In this document: positions 47,870 through 58,148 of the stretch, piece after piece | Layout of the letters: every line of letters starts with the position of its first letter | Position numbering within the stretch: position 1 is the stretch's first letter | DNA from: Pleurodeles waltl | Lineage: Eukaryota > Chordata > Amphibia > Caudata > Salamandridae | NCBI RefSeq assembly: GCF_031143425.1 | Contig: NC_090437.1 | Span: 850,839,978 to 850,903,977, forward strand | Direction of reading: 5' to 3' | Length of the DNA stretch: 64,000 bases | Program-made: the position numbers and the translations under genes | The notes under the pieces: model-generated | The model's input: only the letters and a program-made list of their open reading frames with translations | Told to the model about the DNA's origin: nothing | The model's database searches: none

Positions 47870-49900
47870 GACACATCATTCAGCTGATCCATATGTTCTG
47901 TCACATTTGCAAGTATCAATGTGTCCACCGCCAAAACCTCTCAATTTCAGGACATTTCCATATCACATGCATAATATCAGCTTGTGACTTAGGAAATCGT
48001 GGTTATCCCACGGAGACCCAGTGTATATCCTACTGATTCTATGTGGAATTAGGTAGGCCCTATGTAGCATATTAAGGTTATCTATTTAAACATGGTGTTG
48101 TGTGATACTTTGTATGGGCATCAGTGGAATGCTGCTGACTTATGCTAAACTCAAGCAGTTTCGCCCTGGGGATACTTTGTGCAGGTAGTTTAGGGCTCTT
48201 TGTCATTATCATTAAATTCACTCTTAATCTCAGTTTCCCACTTGCCTCCAAGTGCATCTGAGGATACACCAGTGTGCTCTTTTAGTGCCTTTCACAGCAA
48301 ACTGACAACTTTTGTTCTGTAATATATCGACTAAAGGGCTTGTATTAATATGTGTGTTTGCAGCTCACTTGGATTAGTCGTCCAGTGTCTAGTTACAGAT
48401 TTGTGCCTTCTCCTGTGTCCTCTACGAAGCTTGTATTCCTACTCTGCTTGAGGAATGGCCAGTGTACCTTCTCAGAATGAATCTTCCACTATTGTGGTTC
48501 TTGTTCCTTCCCATAGTATTACATCTCTTGCAGGGATCCATCCTGCTTGCATGGCGACCCATGAGAGTTATAGCCAGTCCATAAGGTACCACCGCTTGTG
48601 CGAGGCTTTTGCTGCTTCGTACACAAATCAGGCCTGACCATATTTAGCACGGGGGTTAATTCTTTGATGGAAAAAGTTTATTCACTAGGCTTTCCGAAAG
48701 TGAGGGCGGGTGAGGAAGGAGGCTTCAAACCATTTTCAGTCAGTTGGTGTCCCGCTAGCCACTGAGCTGCCCTCCATAGTTCAGCCACAAAATAATAGTG
48801 CTCTATGTCCAATGTACCTAGCCATCCTCGTTCCATCAGTAATTTTAGTTTCGCCAGTCCAGTTCCACACTTTACCTTCCAGAGCTCCCGATTACATCAC
48901 TTAGCAGTAAGTCCACATCTCTAAGGAATTTTATGGGTACTGTTTGAGGACGGTTAGCAAAATAATTACAAAAGCATAGAAACAAACATTTTTGCACACA
49001 CTATTAATCAGTCTTCCAAAATGTCACTTGAAATGTCAAAGATCTTTCTGCTGGCCTCAGTTTGTCATCAAATAAAAAGCCCTCAGTAAGGTATATCCTG
49101 ACCTCTAAATAGCAAGACATGGTTGGCTTCTATTTTATGTCACTCCCCACGGTGTCCACTTCATCTGGTAGCCGCCTCTGGTCCATGGGAAACAAACATG
49201 ACTTTGTCCAATTGATCCTCAACCCAGACAATTTTTTAAAATCTTTCCATGTTTGGGCTGTTAAAGGCAGGTCTGTCTGGACAACTGACAAATATAGTCA
49301 TGTTGTCACCATAGGGTTAAAGTGTGAGTGACAACAACGAGCAGGAAACTAGATGCATACTCTGGCCTCTAATGGCACAACAGCAAGGGCAAAAAGAAGC
49401 TGGAACGAGTTCCCACTCTGCTGCATCCACCTGTATACCCGGTAAGATGTTGCTATGTTCCAACCAGTCCTCTCTGTAGGCCTAGCTTATAGTTTATAAA
49501 TTTTAACATTTGCTGCACAATGTCAATTTTTCCAGGGATATTAGACATGTAACGCCAATTTAGTGCATCAAAGACTTTTCCAAATCAAGGTTCATGCATA
49601 GAGACGGCAACTACTACAGGGTGACAGCTTCTAGTATTCCAAATAATCGTGTAATATTGAAGGACTACATCACCTATTGACTACTACATCCAAGTATATA
49701 TCTATTTTGATCTATGTAGATTAGTTTTGGCAGCAATGGATGCAATCTCTTTGCCAATACTGAGGTTCTTATAGTAAGTATCAGTACAAACAGGCTTCTG
49801 TATAAAGCCATGGCTAAAGGCACAGAACATTTTAACTTAAGACTCTTCCCTTGCTAGCTCCTAAGAAAAGGCCTCTACAGTGAAGTCTTAATATGGTGCT
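47870..49900 (-). mobile_element. L1/Tx1-type LINE copy B, RT and C-terminal part
   Basis: Minus strand. 49430-49340 reads FALAVVPLEARVC, 49310-49240 GDNMTIFVSCPDRPAF (where YADD-like is expected), 49230-49150 INWTKSCLFPMDQ, and 48950-48860 PIKFLRDVDLLLSDVIGS, all RT thumb or palm blocks in L1/Tx1 order. Stops and frameshifts are frequent. The 5' part is missing. Same orientation as copy A, 1.3 kb away, as a separate insertion. Confidence 0.7.
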
Positions 49901-50175
49901 AGAGATATTCAGCCACGTTGGTAAATGCTGCAATGGTGCAGTTCAAAAAAATATATATATATATTGCATAGCCCACATTTGCTTAAAAGCAGACAACATA
50001 CACTTGTAGCCAGCTTGACGTGTACAGTTACTGATGTAACAAGGTCTAGGCATCAGAAGTCACAGGTGACAAAGAAAATAAAGCCTGCAGTAATGGGGTT
50101 GACAACACAAAGTAACAGCAGAAACATTAAAGATGAAAGCTACACAGTATGTTTTAAAGAAAGATGTATATTTAC
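49901..50175. other. AGA intron beside exon
   Basis: Contains a short (AT)n run (49955-49965). No element recognised. Confidence 0.5.
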
Positions 50176-50293
50176 CAATCGTGTCATGATTATGAACATT
50201 TATGGTTCGTTGTGACATATTCCATTTTCTTTCCGGAAATACTTTAGCTGGTTTGTAAGGTCCACATGACTTTGTAGCATCTGGTATTACATT
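50176..50293 (-). CDS. AGA: AGA exon: end of alpha chain and catalytic Thr
   Basis: Minus-strand exon of 118 nt: 39 codons plus the first base of a Gly codon. The acceptor is a TTGATTACAG-type site and the donor is GTAAAT. It starts with NVIPDATKSCGPYKPAK, matching human residues from 170, and includes the Cys equivalent to human C179, which pairs with C163 from the preceding exon. The segment that follows (about 20 residues) is divergent, as expected for the loop removed or exposed near the processing site. The exon ends with HDTI: the Asp-Thr bond is the self-cleavage site that makes the alpha and beta chains, and this Thr (human T206) becomes the nucleophile of the mature enzyme. The exon therefore holds the functional heart of the protein. 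The preceding exon was not found within 50294-64000. Confidence 0.96.
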
Positions 50294-51339
50294 CTGTAAT
50301 CAAAGTTTTCACATATTTAAAATGTTTTCACAGGTTGCCAGGGAAACAACTGTTTTTAATCTCTAGGTGTTTCTAATCGGCTCTATGGTATAGTTACTTA
50401 AAAAGGATTGTTACATATACATACTATTTGGTGGAATGTAAGTACAATGTTACTTATGTCATATTGAGAATGTTAGTTGTTGGGCACTCTGGAACCCTTC
50501 TTCATGAAAGATTCCATGCAACGGTTCCCTGCGACAGTTGCTCAGGAACTTTTATGTGGAGGGTCCTTTTCCAGTGGGCTTCTCTTTGTTTCCTTGTTGG
50601 ATCGTCCTTTACATATTGGTGCCGAGTTGTGGCTGTTCTAGAGGAACTCATTCTGTGACCCCGTTGTTGAGCACTGCCGGCATGCCAAGGGGACAATCGC
50701 ATGGACAATTTCAGGATCCAGCCTGGCAAACCATGGTAACATTTTAGGTCTCACAGTTTCTGTGTGACGGTTACATCCAGCGCTGCGGCCTCCTGTGCTT
50801 TTCGTCAACCAGAGCAAGCAAGCTGGTTTAGTTTGTGCACATGTGTAAACTATAATAATCAGCACCCTCTGTGACGTGCTCACTAGTCATTTTAACTGCA
50901 TCCAGGCCAGGCAGAAACATGTTATCGCGCTCTCTGCGACAAGCTCATAAAGCATTGTCTCTGCTTCCAGACCAGACGGAAGCACATCACCGCGCCTTCT
51001 GACGCATTGGGGGCCATCTTTGATTTAATATATTTTCACATATTCTGGTGCAGCCTGTGCCTTCCTTGACAGGCCCGCCTAGTTAATAATTATAATAATA
51101 GAAAACACAAAATATTTCCCTCTTCTGCCCCATCGGTGACAGGCACACTCGGCAGCAGCTTTTCACGGTTGGCTGTGTATGTGGTGACAGGTACACCTAT
51201 TTCATTAAGCTTATAGTATTCTGGGAATAATTTAACTTTATTTGCCTGTACAATCGGTGACAGGCACACCACTTAATTTAATTTGTTATTAATATTCTGC
51301 TTCTGCTGGTACTTAGTTTAATTTGGTGTTCCACTGGAT
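50294..51339. other. upstream intron of AGA, possible gypsy leader
   Basis: No AGA exon was seen. From about 50960 the sequence has repeated GGTGACAGGCACAC and GGTGACAGGTACACC words (51135-51270) and leads into the gypsy gag. TTGGTGCCGAGTT at 50609 resembles a primer-binding site, weakly. No long terminal repeat matching the 3' side was found. Confidence 0.35.
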
Positions 51340-52216
51340 GGCTTCAAATCAATACTTATTTCAGTTAACACCATTTGTACAACAACCAGGGAAACTCACC
51401 ATGAAATGGAAAAATTGCTTGCATGCTTTTGAAAAATTAGTTGCTGTGGATGCAACTTTATTTGAACCCAACAGGAAAAAAACTTTACTATTTAGTCATT
51501 TAGAGCAAAAAGGGCAACAGATTTCTTTTTATAATCTGCCAGAAATGGGTGCACCTTTCTATCAGTTTGGTCAATGGGATGAGTCCACAGAAGCGATAAA
51601 AAGGTTAACAAATACATTGTCGGAGGAACCAAGTGTTCTTTTGGAAAGATTTAATTTTTTCAGGAGAAAACAGGTGATTGACAAGAGCATCAAATACTTT
51701 GTGTCTGCTCTTCGGCTTTTAGCTTCTACTTGCAACTTTGGGGAATCTTTAAATGTATGTAAGAGATCAGCTTGTGTATGGTTGTTGTGAAAAAAAAATC
51801 AGGATTGTCTACTGGAGAGCAAAGATCCCACTCTTTTTGAGGCCATTAACATTGCTAAAGGTATTGAACGTTCACTAGTCTCAACTAAGCTAATGGCTCA
51901 ATAACAAACAGCAATTAAAGTTAAAGAGTCTGATGTGTTAAGTTTAGTGCAGCTTAAAGATAAGAAGTCTATCATCCAGCATAAAAAGCCAAACTATTCT
52001 TGCTACCGCTGCAGATCAAAATCACATTTGACTAGCAATGCAAAATTTCCAGCAGTGAGAAAGCGTTGTATTAAATGTAAGAAAATTGGATATTTTCAAA
52101 CTGTTTGCAGAGAGGGACAGAAACAACTTCGGGTTAATTGTGTGGCCAAGGAAATGGATGAAGCAGTACGGGATGTTTCAAATGAATTTTCCACTGTTTT
52201 AAACAGAGTTGAATAA
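51340..52216 (+). mobile_element. Ty3/gypsy-type gag, broken
   Basis: Plus strand. A 155-codon frame starting 51323 gives FVQQPGKLTMKWKNCLHAF, LFSHLEQKGQQISFYNLP, the capsid-like part of vertebrate gypsy gag; I take the methionine of MASNQY at 51341 as the likely start. A frame change follows at about 51790. 51935-52216 restores the frame for CYRCRSKSHLTSNA and CIKCKKIGYFQTVC, two zinc knuckles (CX2C...C pattern, the His/Cys of the first knuckle altered). Gag would coat the RNA. Stops and shifts make it non-functional. Confidence 0.8.
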
Positions 52217-53380
52217 GGTACAGACCACACAAGTCAAGGGTCCATTTTGTGATGTTTCTGTGGGCGATTTAACACTTATCAAGATGGTAGATTCTGGGGC
52301 ACCCATCACCATTTTATCTGATGAGATTCTTTGAAATTGTGGGTACATGAGAAATTAGAACCTCCAGATGCCAACACCAAAGCATTTGGGGAAGCAGGAC
52401 ATCAATATGCTGGGCTTAGTAGCTGTTTTAACATGCATGGGTAAAGCCACTACTAAAATAGATATAGCATTAAAAGGTCGTAATCTTGTTGGATGGCAGG
52501 ATTTAGCCAAAACCCGGGTTAATGTTGGTGTATGGGTCTGACACACTTGTTATGGTAGCCCCAAAGCAGATTTTGTTTCTTGGGAAATCGTCTGGAGATG
52601 ATTCCAAACAATTCACAACCGAGTTTCCAGAAATATTCAATGAAGAGGTTGGTCACATCACCAAATGTGAACACCACATCAGATTGAAATTTGATGGTGT
52701 TCCAGTGACACATAAGGTGGGACTGGTTCCTCTAAGTCCATGAGATGATCTTAAAAAAGTGTAAAAAAAAAAAAATCTATTGACGATAGAATAATTACTG
52801 AAACCAATTCATCCAAATGGGTCAGACCTATTGTCAAAAAAAATAAAAATCTGGAGAAATTTGGTTGTGTGTGGATTTACGCACTCTTAAAAGTATCAAA
52901 ATAGACTGCCAGCCCTTTCCTAAAATTCATGAGTTACTAGCCACTATGGGTCAGGCAAAATATTTCAGTATTCTCGACTTAAGATTAGCATATCATCAAT
53001 TCTCCTAAATGTTGCTCCACAAAAATTAACCACTTTCATCACACCTTAGGGTGCCTATAAGTTTCTGAGAATGGTTTTGTTTAGCTTCGGCTGCCAGTGT
53101 TTTCCAGAAACTTATGGACACTATTCTGAAAGGTCTCAAAGGAGCACACGCTTTTCAAGATGATGTATTCATCTTTGTAGACAGTATGCATGAACATAAT
53201 AGTATTTTAGCTATTTTTTAAGAATCATGGTATTACCCTGAGAACAGATAAGTGCAAAATTCTTGTGAACAAATTGGATTATTTAGGCCATAGGATAACA
53301 TCAGAGGATATCAAACTTAAAGATTGTCTCATAAAGGCAATGAAAGATGCACAGCTCTAAAAGACAAGGATTCTATTAGG
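52217..53380 (+). mobile_element. Ty3/gypsy-type protease and RT, broken
   Basis: Protease: 52240-52335 reads VSVGDLTLIKMVDSGAPITI, with the DSG active-site triad element. RT: 52800-52985 reads VDLRTLKSIKIDCQPFPKIH and YFSILDLRLAYHQ, then 53140-53170 GAHAFQDDVFIFV in place of the YxDD block (Tyr replaced). Many stops. Order protease then RT and the zinc knuckles upstream fit Ty3/gypsy. The frame is cut at 53382 by a hAT insertion. Confidence 0.8.
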
Positions 53381-53381
53381 T

Positions 53382-53894
53382 CAGTATTTCCCAAACTTTT
53401 GACAACTGTGGACCTCCACTTTAGCATTACTGGAACCCAGGGACCCCCAGTGAATAATTATTGGAATCCGGGGACCCTCTCACTGAGTATTTACTCAAAG
53501 CCGGGGATCCCGGCCTAAACACTGTCGATTTGAAAAAAAAAAAACAATACACAAAACATACAGAAACAAGCATTCATCAAACACATTACCAACTAACAAT
53601 TTTTTAAAATTTGCAATACATATTAAAAAAAACTAATATTTTTATAGGAAGGTTGAAGTTTTTCTAAATTCACTTTACTATTCTGATCCCACAAATCAAT
53701 CTGAAGATACTAATTTTATTTTTAGCCTCCAATTTCAAATTCCTTGACCTTTACAGTATGTTCTAACAATATCAGTTGTCCATTTAGACACTTTATTAAT
53801 AAATTAATATTATTTAATTTTCTAAGCAGTAGTTGACCCCTGAGGAGGCTTTGCGGACCCTTTGGTGTCCCGGACCACAGGTTTGGAACCACTG
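53382..53894. mobile_element. hAT-type MITE nested in gypsy
   Basis: 513 bp, no coding. Terminal repeats CAGTATTTCCCAAACTTT at the left and AGGTTTGGAACCACTG at the right (complement CAGTGGTTCCAAACCT). Flanking 8-mers TATTAGGT (53374-53381) and TCTAAAGT (53895-53902) are the diverged target duplication. The interrupted gypsy reading frame resumes immediately after. The inside has A-rich runs near 53530 and 53570-53640. Confidence 0.88.
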
Positions 53895-53902
53895 TCTAAA
53901 GT

Positions 53903-54430
53903 CTTTCTTAGGTTTGAGTGAACATATCTCTAGATTTGTTAAGGAATATGCCTTTGCAGTACAACCTCTTGGGTCTCTCCTCAAAAAAGGGGTCATATTT
54001 ATGTGGCGCACTGAAAAAATGCAAGCATCTGAGAAAGTTACAAATGTATTTGTTTCTGCGCCTGTTCTTACACTTAACCACTGGTAAGAAGTGTATTTTG
54101 ACTGTAGATGCTAGTCAGGTGGGTTTTGGTACGGTTCTCTCCCACTGGACTGATGACAGAGGTTTCTGTTGCTTTTGCTTCACAAAGCTTGGAGACACCT
54201 TAAACAACCTTCAGGCTTGCAAGCGGTCTGTGGAGAAATTCAAAACCTTTTTATGGGGTGATAGTTTTACCATATATACATATCACAAACCCCTGGTATA
54301 TCTTCTCAAAGGTACTACCAAAGCTTCGGCTCGTTTGGCGAGATTGTTGTCAAGACTTTAGGAGCAAGTTTTTGAAATTAAGTATATTTCAGGAGTAAAT
54401 AATGTTAGAGCGGACTGCTTCTGAAGAATG
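53903..54430 (+). mobile_element. Ty3/gypsy RT connection and RNase H, broken
   Basis: Reads LGLSEHISRFVKEYA, then GSLLKKGVIFMWRTE (RT thumb/connection), then, in another frame, CILTVDASQVGFGTVLSHW and FLWGDSFTIYTYHKPLVYLL, with the conserved Asp of TVDAS and YTYHKPL (usual form TDHKPL) of the gypsy RNase H. ARLARLL closes the domain. Frame shifts are present. Confidence 0.82.
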
Positions 54431-56050
54431 CCTTTTGTAACTAGTAATGAAGATGACAGGAGGAGGTAGTGTGTGTTGTGGCCATGGTGGAAGATCTAGT
54501 AAAAGGAAAAGGCAATATTTCATACCTTGAGTGAATGGAAATGCTTAAAGTTGGGAATGTGTTGCAGGAAGTCATACAGTTTACCAAAAGTGGTTGGCCT
54601 TGAGAAAGAAATTTGGCATCTCGCAAGAATTTTCAAACCACAGTAATGTTCTCTTGAGCAATGAGAAGCGAATCCATCCGACAATGCTAGGAAAAGGTTG
54701 ATTGAGTTGTCTCATGAAAGTCATTTAGGAGTGAATAGCATGGCCAAGCTACTGAAACAGTTCTATTGCTGCTATTCTATTAATGGGTGGTTTAAAAGGG
54801 GATATTGACACTTCCTGGCACCTATATTTTCAAGTTATACCACAATATATATATTTCATTTTCACACAGTGCACTTTACAGGAAAAAAACACCCCAAATC
54901 TCTGCACGTCAACAATCGGTGATCGTTGATTTCCCAGATGAAACACGTGTTGGCAAGAGTGGCTGGAGTCTGAACTGAAGCTGATATTCTGATTTGAAGA
55001 AGAATACGGAAATAAAATGTGAAGACTGTAATATTGGACAATTGTGGGGCGTGTGCCTTTTTACATACAGTTCTATTTGTGGCCTGTTATGGATTCACAG
55101 GTTTCCAATTGGGAAAATAGTTGCACGACCTGCCTTCTCTCTGATAAATATTGGAGAACTTCAGAAACTCCTTTTAACACTGTTCCCTTGCCAGAAATTG
55201 CTTGGGATACGGTTGATCTTGATTTTGCTGGCCCATTTGAGTGGTTATTTATAGAAAATAAATACTTAATTGTGTTGGTGGATTATTATACCAGTTGGCT
55301 TGTATTTTGTGTTGTCTTCTAATACAGAATGTGTGATTAAGTTTAAGAAAACTTAAAACCATTGAGGGTCCCCCAAAAGTTTTGGTTACGGACAATGGTA
55401 CACATTTTACTTCCAATCGAATGGCACCATTTATCAAATAGTTGGACATCAAACATCTACAGGTGGCTCTATATTCTCCTACATCCAAGGGTTTAGTAGA
55501 AAGAGTAAAGAGAGTTCTTAAGGAACCACTGTACAAACAGTGGTTGCTATTCAGGTGGATGTGGAATATGTTGTGAGGCAAAAGCTGTGGAAGTATCTCA
55601 TCACTCCTCACAACACAACAGGTGTTTCACCTTTTGAACTGATAAGGAGGAGAGTTCCTAAGCCATTCTTTAATCCAGATTGGGTGAAGGAAATACAAAG
55701 CCATAAGGATAAATATGTTCTCAATCTAGATGCTATGTTAAGTAAAGTGTCTGAAAAGCAGGTTAGGATGAAAGGAAGATTTGATAACAAAAACAATGTA
55801 AATGAAGTAACATTTTGTGTTGGAGATTGGGTTTGAATTAAAAAAACCATTTGGAGTCAAGAAAGGTGAATCAAGGTATATGGCTCCAGTAGAAGTTGCT
55901 AAAGCCCCCAAAAAGTCTGTCTATCTTTCAGAAAGAGGGTGGTGGAGTAAAAGAAGTGTAATACAACTTCCAGAGTTACAGGCAAGGAAGATACTTAAGA
56001 TGAAAGGATATGAAAGATAATTTCTGGTTTGATTATCAAAGTCCTTCTGT
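54431..56050 (+). mobile_element. Ty3/gypsy integrase and C-terminal module, broken
   Basis: The HHCC zinc finger is split: LSHESHLGVNSMAKLLKQ ends at 54767 and the second half, DSQVSNWENSCTTCLLSDK, starts after 55077. The catalytic core has WDTVDLDFAGPFEW (first Asp, 55202-55243) and TDNGTHFTS (second Asp, 55387-55413), then a region with LVERVKRVLKE where the Glu is expected. A chromodomain-like or GPY-type end, LERGWWSKRSVIQLPEL-like, lies at 55930-55980. Multiple stops. The coding end continues beyond a 2.9-kb insertion, at 59140. Confidence 0.8.
54768..55066. mobile_element. unidentified 299-bp insertion in the integrase
   Basis: The integrase homology is interrupted by about 299 bp between two copies of ACAGTTCTATT, at 54757-54767 and 55067-55077: an 11-bp target-site duplication. 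Removing the insert brings the two halves of the zinc finger together. The insert has no terminal inverted repeat I can see and no clear polyA end, so it is not an obvious DNA transposon or LINE. It contains an AATATATATA run and CAATCGGTGATCGTTG. It may be a SINE-like element. Confidence 0.65.
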
Positions 56051-56265
56051 TAACAATTATTCTTCCAACAGGGATTCAGAATTCTCCAACTGATTTGTTT
56101 CTTACAGGATCACCATTAGATGTTTGAGCTTCTGCTACCAGTTCAGTTGATTCAGATTTTGTAATGCATAAGAACTTAAATCCTAATTCCAATGAAAACG
56201 TGAGCACGGCTGGGGAAGCCCTTCCCAAGCTTGCTTCTGAAGCTAAAGAAACAAAAAGTGTGAGA

Positions 56266-58148
56266 AAACAGGGCTGATTGCAGAGGCCCCCTAACTTATT
56301 GCCCCCATTTTTCACTTTTTGCTGGTGTTTTCCTGACTCTGATGGTGCCCTGGGTACTGCTAACCAGTCCCAGGGCCTGTGCTCTGTGTAAAATCAATAT
56401 GCAAATTAGGCTAATTATAATTGGCCAAGTTAACCTACCTATAAGTCCCTAGTATATGGTAGGGCATGTAGGTTTAGGGACCACAGCATAGGTAGTGTAC
56501 CCATAGGTGCACTGCTGAGGTGCCCAGTGTCATTTTAAAGGCAGGCCTGCCTTGCTGGCTGCTTTTAAATTAAAGTTATATGCATATTCGACTTTGTAAT
56601 TAAAAGTATTTCCAAAGTCTTAAACTACCTTATTTTTACATACAAGTCACCCCTAAGGTGTGCCCTATGTGCCCCTAGGGCTGGGTGCCATGTAACTATA
56701 AGCAGGGACCTTATAAAAATAGTTTTATAAGCCCTGGTGAGGTAAAAACAGCCAAATTTGTTTTCCCCTCATTGTAGTAAATGGCCTTCATAGGCTAGAA
56801 TGGGGAGACTCTACTTTAAATGTTGAAGTCCCCTTAAATGATGGATACCAAGAGTTTGGTATCAAATTAATTGTTATAATAAATCCCACAACTTCCAGTT
56901 GTTGGATTTAATATAACTTGTTCAGGTAAAGAGTTTTAAACTTTACCAGAAAAGTTGCCAATTTCAGCCCTGAATTGTTTTTGCTGCTGTGCTCTGAATG
57001 GCCAGCCTCTAGCAGCCTGGCCAGGCTGCCTTGATGAGGTGTGAAGTGGCCTGGCTTCACACAAAGGAATGTGCCTGTGGGAGGGAATCTCCCCTCAGCA
57101 GATGGTGAGGCAGGAAGGGGGAGGGCTGCCAAACTGGTCTTCAAAGGCAGAGAAGGACATTTGGAGCAACCAGCAACACCCCCACATCCTGCAACCCCAG
57201 ACAACTAGGTGCCCCCTTGATTAGATTAGGAGAGGGCAGGAGAGGGGTGTGTTTATGATTTTTAGCCACACCAGTGGGTGGGCTCAGCCAGATGCAACCT
57301 CCAAAAATCAGATTCAGCCATGGTGGATTTTTGGAGAATGTTGCCTCCTGGGATTGATTTTTGCCACACTTCCCAGGAAGTGGTCATCACAGGGGGAAGG
57401 ACCCTGCACCTGATTGGAGAACCAGGACCCCCCTGCTTTTCACCCAGGAGCAAGGATAAAACTGGCAGACCTGCACCCACACCTCAGATCCCCATCAGAT
57501 TCCAACAAGGAAGAACCAAAGGAGAAGAAGGACTGCCCTGCTGGACCCCTGGCCTGCACCTGGAACCTGCACTCAGAAGGACTGCGCCAGCTGCACACTT
57601 GGGCTTCACCACAAGAAGGACTTTGCCTGGCTTCAACTGGTTCAAGGAGGGACTCCCTGTTTGCTACAGGTGAAAAATTGCTATCCAGAGTTCCCTGCAC
57701 TAACTCCTGAAGAAATCAACCAGCTGGCCACTGCCCAGTGGCCAAAAAGGAGTTTGCGCCAGGTGCATTCTGGGAGTTGTAGTCCACACCCCCCAAGGAC
57801 CATCTCAGAACTTCTGGACCCTTGGGGTGAGCTGTGGACCTCAAAAGAACCTTAAAAGGACATCTGGGAGAAGCCCCAGAAGTTTGGAGAAGTTTGTGGA
57901 ACTTTTGTAAAAAATCCATAGAGGGACCGACCCGCCTCTGCAACTCTAGCCGGCTTGCATCAACCGCGACCCGGCCTGATTTGCTGGTTCGTCCCGGTAA
58001 AGAAAATCTCAGAAAAAGAGACTAAGTCCGAAGGTAAAAAGTTGACCGGGACCTTCCAGCCAGCGTATCCGAGGAGGGCTCCAGGGACGTCGGATCAAGA
58101 TCCAGGTTTACCCCGGTCGAAGGATTTTCACCTCGAAAAAGAGACTAA
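56266..58148 (+). repeat. LTR-like repeat inserted in gypsy 3' end
   Basis: Starts close to TGTGAGAAAACAGGGCTGA (56259-56277) inside the tail of the gypsy coding region and is related, in the opposite orientation, to 3890-5640 and 22390-25640: shared CACCCCTAAGGTGTGCC (56649) and TAAGTCCCTAGTA (56441). No coding. The right part (57987-58148) is a tandem repeat; the right end is lost at 59139, next to a truncated Harbinger copy. No target duplication is visible at the two ends of the insertion. Confidence 0.6.

Larger units (their letters stand above)
10690..50293 (-). other. AGA: AGA gene body (four internal coding exons seen)
   Basis: Aspartylglucosaminidase is a lysosomal N-terminal-nucleophile hydrolase that cuts the bond between asparagine and N-acetylglucosamine during glycoprotein breakdown. 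Four minus-strand exons (50176-50293, 41917-41992, 30690-30797, 10690-10823) splice in phase (0/1, 1/0, 0/2, 2/1 arithmetic works at each junction) and give a continuous protein closely matching residues about 170-311 of the human enzyme. Human AGA has nine exons over roughly 12-13 kb, so these are probably exons 5-8 (inference). The introns here are about 8.2, 11.1 and 19.9 kb and are filled with transposons. No promoter, signal-peptide exon, last exon or polyadenylation site was recognised in the window. Confidence 0.95.

Noticed and set aside
50609..50625. Primer-binding-site-like TTGGTGCCGAGTT
   Set aside because: Too far (over 700 bp) from gag and no matching LTR upstream; listed only as a weak hint.
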